DNA of 64,000 bases from Agrobacterium rubi TR3 = NBRC 13261. Lineage in GTDB: Bacteria > Pseudomonadota > Alphaproteobacteria > Rhizobiales > Rhizobiaceae. Shown piece after piece: positions 1 to 9,578 of the stretch (position 1 is its first letter; each line of letters starts with the position of its first letter). The position numbers and the translations under genes are program-made. Where the stretch lies: NCBI RefSeq assembly GCF_000739935.1, contig NZ_BBJU01000007.1:558001-622000 (forward strand), given 5' to 3'. The notes below the pieces were generated by a model. That model worked only from the letters and a program-made list of their open reading frames with translations. It was not told the origin of the DNA and ran no database searches.

Positions 1-223
1 CACCCGTCAGCAGGTAGCCACGCTGGCCCGTTTCGGCGTCCTGTATCGTGGTCAGCACGTCTAGAATAGCAGCACGCACCCGGCGCAGATCGGCGGTTTC
101 CTGCGAGTATTTGTTGTTCGCCTGCACAAGCCACAGCGACGTCCCGACCATGCCGAGAAGCAGTGCGATCCCCAACCCGAACATGATCATTGTTCGCTGA
201 ACGAACGCAGATAGTTTTGCCAC
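1..223 (-). CDS. CHASE3-domain sensor histidine kinase, N-terminal fragment
   Basis: Partial gene leaving the window on its 3' side; about 74 codons are visible from a GTG at 223. A short basic N-terminus (VAKLSAFVQRTM) is followed by a hydrophobic membrane segment at about residues 12-33 and then an extracytoplasmic helix carrying QDAETGQRGYLLTG. That motif is the hallmark of CHASE3, a periplasmic four-helix sensor domain at the start of many alphaproteobacterial histidine kinases and some diguanylate cyclases. The output domain lies outside the window, so 'histidine kinase' is the likeliest but unproven class. The GTG start is chosen for the G-rich stretch just upstream and because it leaves a normal cytoplasmic leader; an ATG at 190 would begin inside the membrane helix. 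Confidence 0.7.
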   Translation of the reverse strand, partial: MAKLSAFVQRTMIMFGLGIALLLGMVGTSLWLVQANNKYSQETADLRRVRAAILDVLTTIQDAETGQRGYLLTG

Positions 224-357
224 CCCAAACCCCGTAGCTTTTAAGTTGGTTCGTAAGTAATCCAGCGGATATGCCATATGCAAGGCGTTGCCGCATTAAT
301 GGTTAAGTTGTTCACTTTTATCGAACAACGCGCTGGTGCGAGGCTGAACGGATACAC
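224..357. other. Intergenic region upstream of the CHASE3 kinase
   Basis: This stretch holds the presumed promoter of the minus-strand sensor gene. I see no ORF with a ribosome-binding site and no clear sigma-70 pair in it. Confidence 0.4.
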
Positions 358-395
358 AAAAAAGCCCACCGCGGTTATCGCTGGTGGGCTTTTTT
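358..395 (-). terminator. Rho-independent terminator of accA
   Basis: A 13-bp perfect stem (AAAAAAGCCCACC at 358-370 with GGTGGGCTTTTTT at 383-395) encloses a 12-nt loop. On the minus strand it sits just after the accA stop codon and ends in a T-run. The A/T flanks make it potentially bidirectional, but no plus-strand gene precedes it. Confidence 0.9.
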
Positions 396-414
396 CGTCA
401 GGCGCAGGTCCTGT

Positions 415-1368
415 TTAGAGGTTGCGGCCGATATCGAGGAATTTCTGGCGACGCTCGGCGCGAAGCTGGCTGCCGGAGAGAGGTGTCAGGTCCGCCAGCG
501 CCGCCTCGATCGTCTTGCCGGTCGCTTCGATCACCGTTGCGGGGTCACGATGGGCGCCTCCCAGCGGCTCGGGAATGATGGAATCGATCACGCCAAGCGA
601 CTTCAGATCTTCTGATGTGATTTTCATATTGGTGGCCGCTTCCTTGGCACGCGTCGAATCACGCCACAAAATGGAAGCCGCACCTTCCGGCGAGATGACC
701 GAATAAATGGCGTGCTCGAGCATATGAACGCGGTTGCCGGTGGCAATGGCGATTGCCCCACCCGAACCGCCTTCGCCGATCACCACCGAGACGATCGGAA
801 CTTTTGCATTCAGACACATTTCGGTCGAGCGGGCGATGGCTTCCGCCTGGCCGCGCTCTTCCGCACCAACGCCGGGATAGGCGCCTGCGGTATCGATCAG
901 GGTGATCACCGGCAGCGAGAAACGGTCAGCCAGTTCCAGCACGCGGATCGCCTTGCGGTATCCTTCGGGGCGTGGGCTACCGAAATTGTGCTTCAGGCGC
1001 GATTTGGTGTCGTTCCCCTTTTCCTGTCCGATGATCGCAACCGGCCGGCCATTGAAACGGCCAAGGCCTGCCTGGATTGCTGCATCCTCGGCAAATTTGC
1101 GGTCACCGGCCAGCGGCGTGAAGTCGGTGAACAGTGCCTTGGCATAATCGACGAAATGCGGGCGCTGCGGATGGCGTGCGACCTGCGTTTTCTGCCAGGC
1201 GTTCAGCTTGGAGTAGATGTCCAGCATCGCGTCCCGGACGCGCGATTCCAGGCGCGAAATCTCCTCCGACGTATCTATGCTCTCGTCTTCGGCTGCGAGT
1301 TTCTTCAACTCCAGAATTTTGCCTTCAAGGTCCGAGATAGGTTTTTCGAAGTCGAGGTAGCTGTGCAT
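415..1368 (-). CDS. accA: Acetyl-CoA carboxylase carboxyltransferase subunit alpha
   Basis: Alpha subunit of the carboxyltransferase half of acetyl-CoA carboxylase. With AccD it moves the carboxyl group from biotin on AccB to acetyl-CoA, giving malonyl-CoA for fatty-acid synthesis in the cytoplasm. The 317-residue length matches the family (E. coli about 319). An N-terminal helical segment (residues 1-60) is followed by the crotonase-like fold with TAGAYPG near residue 165 and the glycine-rich GEGGSGGA near 203, both characteristic of AccA. It lies 63 bp downstream of xerD on the same strand and is followed by a strong terminator, so it is probably the last gene of a transcript including xerD and the 50-residue membrane protein. 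accB, accC and accD are not in this window. Confidence 0.97.
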   Translation of the reverse strand: MHSYLDFEKPISDLEGKILELKKLAAEDESIDTSEEISRLESRVRDAMLDIYSKLNAWQKTQVARHPQRPHFVDYAKALFTDFTPLAGDRKFAEDAAIQAGLGRFNGRPVAIIGQEKGNDTKSRLKHNFGSPRPEGYRKAIRVLELADRFSLPVITLIDTAGAYPGVGAEERGQAEAIARSTEMCLNAKVPIVSVVIGEGGSGGAIAIATGNRVHMLEHAIYSVISPEGAASILWRDSTRAKEAATNMKITSEDLKSLGVIDSIIPEPLGGAHRDPATVIEATGKTIEAALADLTPLSGSQLRAERRQKFLDIGRNL

Positions 1369-1431
1369 GAGATCCGTTTCCGATCGTTTTGCGCAAGGTT
1401 TGACCGGGTGGTCCCGGCGGTTCCGGTCGCT

Positions 1432-2385
1432 CTATTCAAGGTTTTTGGCCTGTTTGGCAAGAGGGTGGTGCGTTTGTACCAGCTCTTGCAGCCTTTCTTC
1501 CAGCACATGCGTATAGATTTGTGTCGTGGAAATGTCCGAATGGCCCAGCAATTCCTGCACGGCGCGAAGGTCTGCGCCGTTCTGCAGCAGGTGACTGGCA
1601 AAGGCGTGCCGCATGACGTGCGGCGAGATGGCAGAGGGCGACAACCCGGCCCGGATGGCGATGTCCTTCAGATCACGCGCAAACACCTGCCGCGGCAGAT
1701 GGCCTTGCTTGCCGTTCGATGGAAACAGCCACGGGCTTTCCGGCTTTCCCTCCACTTTGGGTGCCAGCAGCTTGCGGGCGCGGTCATAGCTGTCCATCGC
1801 TTCCATCGCCGTGCGTGACAGCAGAACCATCCGGTCCTTGTTGCCCTTGCCACGGATCATCAGAAACCGTCCCTCATGGCGCAGCACGGCCGCGGGCAGC
1901 GAAACGAGTTCGCTCACGCGCATGCCCGTGGCATAGAGAAGCTCCAGCAAAAGATGCATGCGGATGCGTGACAGCTGCCCGGCGCCTTCCGTCTGCGCTT
2001 CCTTTTGCGCCTGCGCAAGAAGGGCCGAGACATCGGCAACGCTCATGATCTTGGGAAGCGAAAGACCCTTCTTGGGCGAGTCCAGAATGCTCGTCGGGTC
2101 GTCTCCCCGCAGCGCTTCCGAATACAGAAACTTGTAGAATTGCCGCAGACAGGACAAACGCCGCGCCTGCGACGAGGCGGCAAAGCCCTGCGCTGAGAGA
2201 TGGCCGAGATAGGCGGAGATATCCGATGTCGTCGCGTCCGCGACAGGCGTGTTTCTGGCCCTTAGAAATTCCCTGAGATCGTTGAGATCGCGGTCATAGG
2301 ACGTCAGCGTGTTGAGTGCCGCGCCACGTTCGGCGCTCATCATCTCCAGAAAACTCTCCAGCCGTGCCGTATCCTGTCCAGCCAT
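1432..2385 (-). CDS. xerD: Tyrosine recombinase XerD
   Basis: Site-specific tyrosine recombinase that, with XerC, resolves chromosome dimers at dif during division. An N-terminal SAM-like DNA-binding domain (about residues 5-90) precedes the catalytic domain. The catalytic set is complete: R156 (TGMRVSEL), K180, H256 and R259 (HVMRH), H282 (LLGHSD) and the nucleophile Y291 (QIYTHV). The 317-residue length is normal for alphaproteobacterial XerD. There is no adjacent att-like repeat, integrase cargo or tRNA, so this is the housekeeping recombinase rather than a phage integrase. It begins 20 bp after the small membrane protein gene and precedes accA. I see no dif site nearby. Confidence 0.93.
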   Translation of the reverse strand: MAGQDTARLESFLEMMSAERGAALNTLTSYDRDLNDLREFLRARNTPVADATTSDISAYLGHLSAQGFAASSQARRLSCLRQFYKFLYSEALRGDDPTSILDSPKKGLSLPKIMSVADVSALLAQAQKEAQTEGAGQLSRIRMHLLLELLYATGMRVSELVSLPAAVLRHEGRFLMIRGKGNKDRMVLLSRTAMEAMDSYDRARKLLAPKVEGKPESPWLFPSNGKQGHLPRQVFARDLKDIAIRAGLSPSAISPHVMRHAFASHLLQNGADLRAVQELLGHSDISTTQIYTHVLEERLQELVQTHHPLAKQAKNLE

Positions 2386-2405
2386 TCAGGCGCGCTTTCT
2401 TTCGG

Positions 2406-2558
2406 TCATGGCGTGGGCGGGTTCAGCTTTTCGGAGGGTATGCGCACCGTCACCTCGCGCTCCCTTGGCTGCACCAGCATCACCAGCGAAATCATGCTGC
2501 CATAGATGATGCCCGCGATGGCAGCCAGGACGAAGATGAAACGTAAAAGGGTTGGCAT
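2406..2558 (-). CDS. Small single-pass membrane protein (50 aa)
   Basis: An ORF of 50 residues begins at ATG 2558 behind a good ribosome-binding site (CCGGAG, about 6 bases upstream). Residues 4-30 form one hydrophobic helix (LLRFIFVLAAIAGIIYGSM). A short basic/acidic tail, REREVTVRIPSEKLNPP, follows. It lies between aroK (divergent) and xerD (20 bp downstream, same strand). From memory, rhizobial genomes carry a similarly sized hypothetical membrane protein at this position, but I cannot confirm it here. Function is unknown. The start signal, transmembrane pattern and tight spacing to xerD argue that it is real despite its size. Confidence 0.72.
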   Translation of the reverse strand: MPTLLRFIFVLAAIAGIIYGSMISLVMLVQPREREVTVRIPSEKLNPPTP

Positions 2559-2678
2559 GGATACTCCGGGCAGGTCTCGTACACTATATGAGAGGCGGCT
2601 CGATCAACGACAAGGCCAGTGTCTTGATCGTGAAATGCGTCTCCAAAGCGATTCTCTTTCTATAAGGCGCAATTAGGC

Positions 2679-2707
2679 TTGACGCTTGGTAAACATTTGC
2701 AGATACC
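2679..2707 (+). promoter_or_regulatory. Candidate promoter of aroK-aroB
   Basis: TTGACG at 2679-2684 is separated by 17 bp from GATACC at 2702-2707. The -35 is good and the -10 is weak. It would start transcription about 15-20 bases before the ATG at 2730, and it argues against translation starting upstream at 2679. Confidence 0.35.
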
Positions 2708-2729
2708 GATGCCAAACGGGCCATCATTC

Positions 2730-3320
2730 ATGAGCGAAACCAGCACAACGACTCACTCTGGTTTGGGTGAAAAAACTATCGGTGAAAGAGCCCGGGCGAA
2801 GCTTGGAAGACGCAACGTGATTTTCGTCGGCCTGATGGGCGCTGGCAAATCCGCAATCGGCAGGCTTGTCGCGCAACAGCTAAGAATTCCCTTTGTCGAT
2901 ACCGACGCCGAAATCGAACGCGTGTCGCGCATGACCATTTCCGAACTGTTCGCATCCTATGGCGAAGACGAATTCCGCGCACTGGAAATGCGGGTCATCA
3001 AGCGGTTGCTGCGTGGCGGGCCGAAGGTCGTCTCGACAGGCGGCGGCGCTTTCGTCAATGATAACACCCGCAGGCACATCAAGCGCGGCGGCATTTCCAT
3101 GTGGCTCAAGGCCGATCTGGAGGTTCTGTGGGAGCGGGTCAGCAAACGCGAGCACCGCCCGCTTTTGAAGACCGAAAACCCAAAAGCCACTTTACTGGCA
3201 CTCATGGAACGACGCTATCCGATCTACCAGGAAGCCGACATAACCATCGAATCGCGGGATGTCCGCAAGGAAATCATCGTGAAAGAAGTGCTGGAAGCCA
3301 TCGCCAGTACGGAACAATAA
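2730..3320 (+). CDS. aroK: Shikimate kinase
   Basis: ATP-dependent phosphorylation of shikimate to shikimate 3-phosphate, the fifth step of the pathway to chorismate and aromatic amino acids. From the ATG at 2730 the protein is 196 residues: a rhizobial-type N-terminal extension of about 28 residues, then the P-loop GLMGAGKS (34-41), the shikimate-binding DTD (57-59), the STGGGA loop (102-107) and the lid region with KREHRPLL (139-146). I chose 2730 because the frame-open upstream codons overlap a plausible -35 element and start with TTG; ATG 2709 is a weaker alternative. aroB starts 12 bp downstream, so the two are an operon, as in many alphaproteobacteria. Confidence 0.95.
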   Translation: MSETSTTTHSGLGEKTIGERARAKLGRRNVIFVGLMGAGKSAIGRLVAQQLRIPFVDTDAEIERVSRMTISELFASYGEDEFRALEMRVIKRLLRGGPKVVSTGGGAFVNDNTRRHIKRGGISMWLKADLEVLWERVSKREHRPLLKTENPKATLLALMERRYPIYQEADITIESRDVRKEIIVKEVLEAIASTEQ

Positions 3321-3332
3321 GGCCTGATCCCC

Positions 3333-4466
3333 ATGACATCTCCCGACATGTCCACCGACGAACGCCTCGTTCACGTGCCGCTGGGCGAACGTGCCTACGA
3401 TATTCTGATCGGACCGGGTCTGGTGGCGCGTGCTGGTGGCGAGATTTCATCCCGCCTCAAGGGCAAGCGCGCCGCCATCATCACCGATGAGCATGTCGCC
3501 CCGCTCTATCTCGAAGCGCTGGTGGATGGGTTGCAGACCGATGGCATCGAGGCGGTGTCGCTGACGCTGCCCGCTGGGGAAAAGACCAAGAGTTTCGACC
3601 ATCTGATGACGGTCTGCGACACGGTGCTGTCGGCGCGCATCGAACGTAACGATGCCGTGATCGCACTCGGCGGCGGCGTCATCGGCGATCTCGCGGGCTT
3701 TGCTGCCGGCATCGTTCGTCGCGGCGTGCGCTTCGTGCAAATCCCCACGTCACTTCTGGCGCAAGTGGATTCGTCCGTCGGCGGCAAGACGGGCATCAAC
3801 ACACGCCACGGCAAAAACCTCGTCGGTGTCTTTCACCAGCCCGATCTGGTGCTGGCCGATACGGCGGTCCTCGACACGCTGAGCCCACGCGAATTTCGTG
3901 CCGGTTATGCCGAAGTCGTCAAATATGGCCTCATCGACAAGCCGGAGTTTTTTGCCTGGCTGGAAAAAAGCTGGGAAGATGTCCTGAAGGGCGGCCCCGC
4001 GCGCATTCAGGCGATTGCGACGAGCTGCCAGGCCAAGGCCGATGTGGTCGTGGCCGACGAGAAGGAAAACGGCGTCCGCGCCCTTCTCAATCTCGGCCAC
4101 ACCTTCGGCCACGCGTTGGAAGCTGCGACAGACTATGACAGCAAACGCCTCGTCCACGGCGAGGGCGTCGCCATCGGCATGGTGCTGGCGCATCAGTTTT
4201 CGGCTCGTCTCAACCTGGCAAGCCCTGACGATGCGGCCCGCGTCGAAGCGCATTTGAAGGCCGTTGGTCTGCCGACGACGATGAAGGATATTCCCGGAGA
4301 ACTGCCGCCGGTGGAAACGCTGATGGCGGCCATTGCGCAGGACAAGAAGGTCAAGGGCGGCAAGCTCACCTTCATCCTTACCCATGGCATCGGCCAATCC
4401 TTTGTGGCCGACGATGTCGCGGCGTCCGAAGTGCAGTCCTTCCTGAGCGAAAAGCACCCCGGCTGA
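3333..4466 (+). CDS. aroB: 3-Dehydroquinate synthase
   Basis: Converts DAHP to 3-dehydroquinate, the second step of the shikimate pathway, in an NAD+- and divalent-metal-dependent reaction. At 377 residues it has the normal length for alphaproteobacteria. Visible signatures are the nucleotide-binding GGGVIGDLAGF near residue 111, the SLLAQVDSSVGGKTGIN region near 138, and the metal-binding GHTFGHALE near 253. A downstream GHEGE-like segment (VHGEGVAIG) supplies further active-site residues. It follows aroK by 12 bp and converges on bolA, whose stop codon is only 6 bp away. No terminator is obvious between them. Confidence 0.97.
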   Translation: MTSPDMSTDERLVHVPLGERAYDILIGPGLVARAGGEISSRLKGKRAAIITDEHVAPLYLEALVDGLQTDGIEAVSLTLPAGEKTKSFDHLMTVCDTVLSARIERNDAVIALGGGVIGDLAGFAAGIVRRGVRFVQIPTSLLAQVDSSVGGKTGINTRHGKNLVGVFHQPDLVLADTAVLDTLSPREFRAGYAEVVKYGLIDKPEFFAWLEKSWEDVLKGGPARIQAIATSCQAKADVVVADEKENGVRALLNLGHTFGHALEAATDYDSKRLVHGEGVAIGMVLAHQFSARLNLASPDDAARVEAHLKAVGLPTTMKDIPGELPPVETLMAAIAQDKKVKGGKLTFILTHGIGQSFVADDVAASEVQSFLSEKHPG

Positions 4467-4472
4467 GCAGTT

Positions 4473-4754
4473 TTAGAACCGGGTCGTTTCGCCCGGCGCT
4501 GCCACGTCTATCGCCAGCGCATGCAGGCCCGCGTCGAGTTCCGGCTTCAACAGTGCGTTGATGGCGCGGTGGCGGTCCACCCGTGACTTGCCGGAGAAGC
4601 TGTCGGACACGATCTGAACCCGCATATGCGTTTCGCCGGTGCCGGTCATATCCGGCTGGTGACCCGCATGCAGGTGACTTTCATCGATCACATTCAGCCG
4701 GACTGGCGAAAACGTCTCGTTGAGCTTGTTTTCTATGCGCTCTCGCAGGGCCAT
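4473..4754 (-). CDS. bolA: BolA family protein
   Basis: A 93-residue BolA-fold protein. BolA proteins partner monothiol glutaredoxins through a shared [2Fe-2S] cluster and take part in iron-sulfur trafficking and stress or morphology responses. The core contains VIDESHLHAGH (about residues 21-31), with the His implicated in cluster binding, then GETHMRVQIVSDSF and the helix-turn SRVDRHRAINALL. I place the start at the ATG at 4754, preceded by GGAG about 8 bases upstream. The frame stays open to a TTG at 4769, which would swallow that ribosome-binding site. It is convergent with aroB and divergent from the J-domain gene. Confidence 0.93.
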   Translation of the reverse strand: MALRERIENKLNETFSPVRLNVIDESHLHAGHQPDMTGTGETHMRVQIVSDSFSGKSRVDRHRAINALLKPELDAGLHALAIDVAAPGETTRF

Positions 4755-4867
4755 CTGTTCGGTCTCCAAATCAGTATTGCGTGTCGAAGGGGCTCTCTAG
4801 AAGCCTGCAACATTCCACTTTGTCAATTCTTGTTTGGCGCGCTTTCGCGCCCCATAATTAGGATACC

Positions 4868-5485
4868 ATGAAACTGGATTCGAAATACTTCGACCGCATT
4901 CGCACACGCCGCAGACGGGATCCGGAGCCTGAAATCAAGGCGCCGACCTGTCAGTGGGATGGGTGTGCCAAGCCGGGCGTTCACCGCGCTCCCGTCGGCC
5001 GCAATGCCGAGGGGCAATTCTTCATGTTCTGTTTCGAGCATGTGAAGGACTACAACAAGGGCTACAACTACTTTTCCGGGCTCTCCGACAACGAGATTGC
5101 CCGCTACCAGAAAGAGGCCATAACCGGCCACCGCCCCACCTGGACCGTCGGCGTCAACAAGACAGCCAGCGACAGCCCTTTGCATTCGACGCTTCGCTCG
5201 GGCGCGGCGAATGCGCGCATTCGCGATCCTTTCGGCTTTGCCGGGCAGGGGCGCTCGGGCGGCCCGCGTTATCAGCAGGCCCGCAAGCTCAAGACACTGG
5301 AGCAGAAGGCCTTCGATACGCTGGGATTGACCGTCAACGCAACGCAAGAACAGATCAAACGCAGCTATAAGGACCTTGTCAAAAAGCATCATCCTGATGC
5401 TAATGGTGGTGATCGCGGATCGGAAGAGCGTTTTCGGGCTGTTATTCAAGCCTACCAATTGTTAAAGCAATCCGGTTTCTGCTAA
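4868..5485 (+). CDS. J-domain (DnaJ-class) molecular chaperone
   Basis: A 205-residue protein with a C-terminal J domain (about residues 145-205): AFDTLGLTVNATQEQIK, then the invariant HPD (KKHHPDANGGD) needed to stimulate a DnaK-type ATPase. The N-terminal half is basic and holds CQWDGCAKPG and HRAPVGRNAEGQFFMFC; the cysteines could bind metal, though the spacing matches no motif I can name. It lacks the G/F and zinc-finger regions of true DnaJ, so it is a specialised co-chaperone. It lies about 60 bp upstream of cobS, a position I recall as conserved in rhizobia. Whether it assists the cobaltochelatase is unknown. Confidence 0.85.
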   Translation: MKLDSKYFDRIRTRRRRDPEPEIKAPTCQWDGCAKPGVHRAPVGRNAEGQFFMFCFEHVKDYNKGYNYFSGLSDNEIARYQKEAITGHRPTWTVGVNKTASDSPLHSTLRSGAANARIRDPFGFAGQGRSGGPRYQQARKLKTLEQKAFDTLGLTVNATQEQIKRSYKDLVKKHHPDANGGDRGSEERFRAVIQAYQLLKQSGFC

Positions 5486-5549
5486 GCCCTTTCCTGTGAC
5501 CGCCTGATAGATATGTGGCCGGGTGGCTGCTACCCGCCTTGGAGACGTT

Positions 5550-6539
5550 ATGAGCAAAATTGACCTGGATATTACCAACCTGCCGGATACCACCGTTTCC
5601 GTGCGTGATGTTTTCGGTATCGACACGGATTTGCGCGTGCCCGCCTATTCGAAGGGCGACGCATATGTGCCGGACCTAGACCCGGATTACCTTTTTGACC
5701 GCGATACGACGCTCGCCATTCTCGCGGGCTTCGCGCACAATCGCCGCGTCATGGTCTCCGGTTTCCACGGCACCGGTAAATCCACCCATATCGAGCAGGT
5801 CGCTGCCCGCCTCAACTGGCCGTGCGTTCGCGTCAATCTCGATAGCCATGTCAGCCGTATCGACCTCGTCGGCAAGGACGCCATCGTTCTGAAAGACGGC
5901 AAGCAGGTCACCGAATTCAAGGACGGCATTCTGCCCTGGGCCTACCAGCACAATGTCGCGCTGGTGTTCGACGAATACGATGCAGGTCGCCCGGATGTGA
6001 TGTTCGTCATTCAGCGTGTGCTGGAATCGTCTGGTCGCCTGACACTGCTCGACCAGAGCCGGGTTATCCGCCCGCACCCTGCATTCCGCATTTTCGCGAC
6101 CGCCAACACGGTGGGTCTCGGTGATACGACCGGTCTTTACCACGGCACGCAGCAGATCAACCAGGCACAGATGGACCGGTGGTCGGTTGTGACGACGCTG
6201 AACTATCTGCCGCACGAGCAGGAAGTGGCCATCGTCGTTGCCAAGGTCAAAAGTCTCGACAACGCCAAGGGTCGCGAAACCGCGTCCAAGATGGTGCGCG
6301 TTGCCGACCTCACCCGCGCCGCCTTCGTCAATGGCGATCTGTCCACGGTCATGAGCCCGCGTACCGTCATCACCTGGGCTGAAAACGCCGATATCTTCGG
6401 CGATGTCGCCTTTGCCTTCCGCGTCACCTTCCTCAACAAGTGCGATGAGCTGGAGCGGACGCTGGTGGCCGAGCATTATCAGCGCGCATTCGGCGTCGAG
6501 TTGAAGGAAAGCGCTGCGAACATCGTTCTCAGCGCATGA
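5550..6539 (+). CDS. cobS: Cobaltochelatase AAA+ subunit CobS
   Basis: AAA+ ATPase subunit of the aerobic cobaltochelatase. With CobT it forms the chaperone-like complex that drives CobN to insert cobalt into hydrogenobyrinic acid a,c-diamide during vitamin B12 synthesis. The 329-residue protein has a Walker A at 71-79 (GFHGTGKST), a Walker B (ALVFDEYD, acidic pair 141-142) and a sensor segment ATANT near 178, the layout shared with MoxR and BchI relatives. The ATG at 5550 has GGAG about 5 bases upstream; an in-frame GTG at 5523 has no such signal. cobT follows after about 100 bp. The large CobN subunit is not in the window. Confidence 0.95.
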   Translation: MSKIDLDITNLPDTTVSVRDVFGIDTDLRVPAYSKGDAYVPDLDPDYLFDRDTTLAILAGFAHNRRVMVSGFHGTGKSTHIEQVAARLNWPCVRVNLDSHVSRIDLVGKDAIVLKDGKQVTEFKDGILPWAYQHNVALVFDEYDAGRPDVMFVIQRVLESSGRLTLLDQSRVIRPHPAFRIFATANTVGLGDTTGLYHGTQQINQAQMDRWSVVTTLNYLPHEQEVAIVVAKVKSLDNAKGRETASKMVRVADLTRAAFVNGDLSTVMSPRTVITWAENADIFGDVAFAFRVTFLNKCDELERTLVAEHYQRAFGVELKESAANIVLSA

Positions 6540-6637
6540 TATTCCCCGGCTTTTCCGGATGATATCACCCATGAGTTGAAGACGTCACCCTGCCATTTCG
6601 TTGGAGGGGTGACGTCCTGGAATCGACAGGAAAGACA

Positions 6638-8542
6638 ATGGCAGGCCGTGGCGACAATGTGAGACCCAAATCCGGAATGATGATCGATGCAGAACCGCTG
6701 CGTCAGGCCATTACGGGATGCGTGCGCTCGATTGCGGGCGATGCGGAAGTCGAAGTCACCTTCGCCAATGAGCGACCGGGTCTTGCCGGTGAGCGCATGC
6801 GCCTGCCGGAAATCTCCAAGAAGCCGACTGCCCAGGAAATCGCGATTACCCGTGGTCTCGGTGACTCCATGGCGTTGCGCATTGCCTGCCACGATAGCGA
6901 CGTTCACGCCACCATGGCCCCGCAGGGGCCAGATGCGCGGCTGATCTTCGATGCGGTGGAACAGGCACGTGTCGAATCCATCGGCGCGCGGCGCATGCCC
7001 GGCATGGCCGCGAATATGCGCGCCATGAACACAGAGAAATACGCCAAGGCCAATTTCGTCAATATCAACACCCAGGAAGACGCGCCGCTGGCCGAAGCCA
7101 TCGCCATGATGGTGCGCGAGCGGCTGACCGGGGAAAAGCCGCCGGAAAGCGCCGGCAAGGTGCTGGATCTGTGGCGCTCCTTCATCGAAGACAAGGCCTC
7201 CGCCGACCTTCAGGATTTGTCGAAGGTCGTTGAAGACCAGAAGGCGTTTTCGAAACTCATCCGCAAAATGCTGACCTCCATGCAGATGGCGGAAGATTTC
7301 GGCGACGAAGAAGATCAGCCCGAAAGCCAGGAAACGGAATCCGAGGAAGACCAGCCCGCTAGCAATGAAACGCAGGACGAGCAGGTCGAAGAAGAAGCCG
7401 GTTCCGATGCCGCCCCCGCCGAAGAGAGCGAAGCCTCTCAGGAGCAGATGGAAGACGGCGAAATGGATGGCGCTGAGATGTCGGAGGACGAAATGTCCGA
7501 CGATCTCGATGAGGATTCCGAGACACCCGGCGAAACCCGCCGCCCCAACAGCCCCTTCGACGATTTCAACGAGAAGGTCGATTACCGCATCTTCACGGAG
7601 GAATTCGACGAGGAAATTTCCGCAGAAGAACTCTGCGATGAGGCCGAGCTGGATCGCCTTCGCGCCTTCCTCGACAAGCAGCTTGCGCATTTGCAGGGTG
7701 CGGTCGGTCGCTTGGCCAACCGCCTGCAACGCCGCCTCATGGCGCAGCAGAACCGTTCCTGGGATTTCGATCTGGAAGAGGGCTACCTCGATCCGGCACG
7801 TCTTGTCCGTCTGGTGATCGACCCGATGCAGCCGCTGTCCTTCAAGAAGGAACGCGATACCAAGTTCCGCGATACGGTCGTGTCGCTGGTCATCGACAAT
7901 TCCGGCTCCATGCGTGGCCGCCCGATCACCGTTGCCGCTACCTGCGCCGATATTCTCGCACGGACGCTGGAGCGTTCGGGCGTCAAGGTCGAAATTCTCG
8001 GCTTCACCACCAAGGCCTGGAAGGGCGGACAATCGCGTGAGCAGTGGCTGGCCGGTGGCAAGCCGCCATCTCCCGGTCGCCTCAATGATCTCCGCCACAT
8101 CGTCTACAAATCCGCAGATGCGCCATGGCGTCGTGCACGTCGCAATCTCGGCCTGATGATGCGTGAAGGCCTGCTGAAGGAAAACATCGATGGCGAAGCT
8201 CTGATGTGGGCGCATAATCGCCTCATCAATCGCCCCGAACAGCGCAAGATCATGATGATGATCTCTGACGGCGCGCCGGTGGATGATTCCACCTTGTCGG
8301 TCAATCCGGGCAACTATCTCGAGCGCCACCTGCGCGCCGTCATCGAGCAGATCGAGACGCGCTCATCCGTGGAACTGCTGGCCATCGGTATCGGCCATGA
8401 TGTCACCCGATACTACCGCCGTGCCGTCACCATCGTGGATGCGGACGAATTGGCGGGCGCGATGACAGAACAGCTCGCCGCCCTGTTTGAAGACACCAGC
8501 ACCGCACCGCGCCGGTCCGGCAGGATGCGCCGTGCAGGGTAA
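6638..8542 (+). CDS. cobT: Cobaltochelatase subunit CobT
   Basis: Second subunit of the CobST complex that activates CobN for cobalt insertion in aerobic B12 synthesis. The 634-residue protein has three parts: an N-terminal helical domain, a strongly acidic Glu/Asp/Gln-rich linker at about residues 222-305, and a C-terminal von Willebrand A domain. The MIDAS motif is intact (DNSGSM, starting at D420), with a further conserved segment [12 protein letters not shown] near 535. This architecture parallels BchD/ChlD of magnesium chelatase. The following phytase-like gene overlaps its end by 11 bases, so they are probably co-transcribed. Confidence 0.95.
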   Translation: MAGRGDNVRPKSGMMIDAEPLRQAITGCVRSIAGDAEVEVTFANERPGLAGERMRLPEISKKPTAQEIAITRGLGDSMALRIACHDSDVHATMAPQGPDARLIFDAVEQARVESIGARRMPGMAANMRAMNTEKYAKANFVNINTQEDAPLAEAIAMMVRERLTGEKPPESAGKVLDLWRSFIEDKASADLQDLSKVVEDQKAFSKLIRKMLTSMQMAEDFGDEEDQPESQETESEEDQPASNETQDEQVEEEAGSDAAPAEESEASQEQMEDGEMDGAEMSEDEMSDDLDEDSETPGETRRPNSPFDDFNEKVDYRIFTEEFDEEISAEELCDEAELDRLRAFLDKQLAHLQGAVGRLANRLQRRLMAQQNRSWDFDLEEGYLDPARLVRLVIDPMQPLSFKKERDTKFRDTVVSLVIDNSGSMRGRPITVAATCADILARTLERSGVKVEILGFTTKAWKGGQSREQWLAGGKPPSPGRLNDLRHIVYKSADAPWRRARRNLGLMMREGLLKENIDGEALMWAHNRLINRPEQRKIMMMISDGAPVDDSTLSVNPGNYLERHLRAVIEQIETRSSVELLAIGIGHDVTRYYRRAVTIVDADELAGAMTEQLAALFEDTSTAPRRSGRMRRAG

Positions 8543-9578
8543 GCTGCGCGGCAGACGCAGCGTCGTGGCAGCAGCCAAACGAAGCATCGTCGGTTTTGCC
8601 GCCTGCGTTGCGCTGTTGGCTGCAACCCTCATCCCGTCCGGCATTGCCGCCGGTACCATAGATGTGCCGGTCAGTGCGCGGCTGATTTCCGAGTTCAAAG
8701 TCGGCTCTCCCCAGAAGCAGTTCGGCAATCTGGAATTCGTCGGTGGTCTGGTGATGCGGTCTCCCGAACCGCTGTTCGGTGCCATCTCAAGCATCCGCTT
8801 CCTGCCTAATGGCCGCAATTTTCTCGCGGTTCTGGATACCGGCCACTTTATGGCGGGTGCCATCGAGCGCAATTCCGCTGGCCTTTTATCAGGCCTGTCG
8901 AACGTGCGGATCGATCCCATGCTGGACGAGACCGGTCATGAGGCGAAGCGAAAGCGCGATATGGATTCGGAAGGGCTGGCGCTGCGGGGCAATCGCGCCT
9001 TCGTCAGCTATGAGCAGCGGCCCCGCATCATGATCTATTCCACCGACACTCTGGAAACGGCAAAGCCGATCGGGCAGTTGCCGCACCTGATCCCCGACAA
9101 CGAGTTTCGCCGCAACGCTGGAATGGAAACACTTGCCTTGTCTCCCGCCGATGGCCCGTTGCGCGGTTCGATGGTCGTGGTTGCGGAAGCAAGCCTCGAC
9201 AACAATGGAAACCTGTTTGCCGCCATTTTGGAAGGCCCGCGAAAAGGCCTCTTCGCGGTTACCCACGACCATTCCTTTTCCGTGACCGATGGCGCATTTC
9301 TGCCCAATGGCGACCTGCTGTTGCTGGAGCGGCGCTTCGAACTGTCCGTCGGCATCGGCATGCGCATTCGCCGCATCAAGGCAGATGCCATCAAACCGGG
9401 TGCGGTCGTGGATGGGGAAATCCTGATCGAGGCGGGAATGTCCAACGATATCGACAATATGGAAGGCATGGATATCATCAAGGCAGCGGATGGCGCGCTG
9501 CATCTCATTCTGGTGTCCGACGACAATCACTCGTTTCTGCAACGAAATGTGATGCTGGAATTCAAGCTGCTGGATTGA
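8532..9578 (+). CDS. Esterase-like / phytase-like exported protein
   Basis: A 348-residue protein of the family annotated 'esterase-like activity of phytase' (a beta-propeller fold). A basic N-terminus and hydrophobic stretch (about residues 18-40, [18 protein letters not shown]) look like a signal peptide ending near IAAG, so the product is probably periplasmic. Typical blocks include [45 protein letters not shown] and NMEGMDI. The conserved acidic and glycine positions suggest metal-dependent hydrolysis, but the substrate is unknown. I prefer the GTG start at 8532, with AGGA about 7 bases upstream and an 11-base overlap with cobT. An ATG at 8487 would overlap cobT by 56 bases and extend the leader oddly. 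Confidence 0.8.
   Translation: MQGKLRGRRSVVAAAKRSIVGFAACVALLAATLIPSGIAAGTIDVPVSARLISEFKVGSPQKQFGNLEFVGGLVMRSPEPLFGAISSIRFLPNGRNFLAVLDTGHFMAGAIERNSAGLLSGLSNVRIDPMLDETGHEAKRKRDMDSEGLALRGNRAFVSYEQRPRIMIYSTDTLETAKPIGQLPHLIPDNEFRRNAGMETLALSPADGPLRGSMVVVAEASLDNNGNLFAAILEGPRKGLFAVTHDHSFSVTDGAFLPNGDLLLLERRFELSVGIGMRIRRIKADAIKPGAVVDGEILIEAGMSNDIDNMEGMDIIKAADGALHLILVSDDNHSFLQRNVMLEFKLLD

Noticed and set aside
1432-2385. XerD as a phage or genomic-island integrase
   Set aside because: Its neighbours are housekeeping genes and no att-like repeats are seen.
5486-5549. Possible cobalamin riboswitch before cobS
   Set aside because: The gap is only 64 bp, too short for the aptamer, and no B12-box-like sequence is visible.
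6479-8329. A 616-codon open frame on the minus strand across cobS-cobT
   Set aside because: It is the antisense of cobT; the cobT reading shows clear MIDAS and acidic-linker motifs, while the antisense shows none and has no ribosome-binding site.
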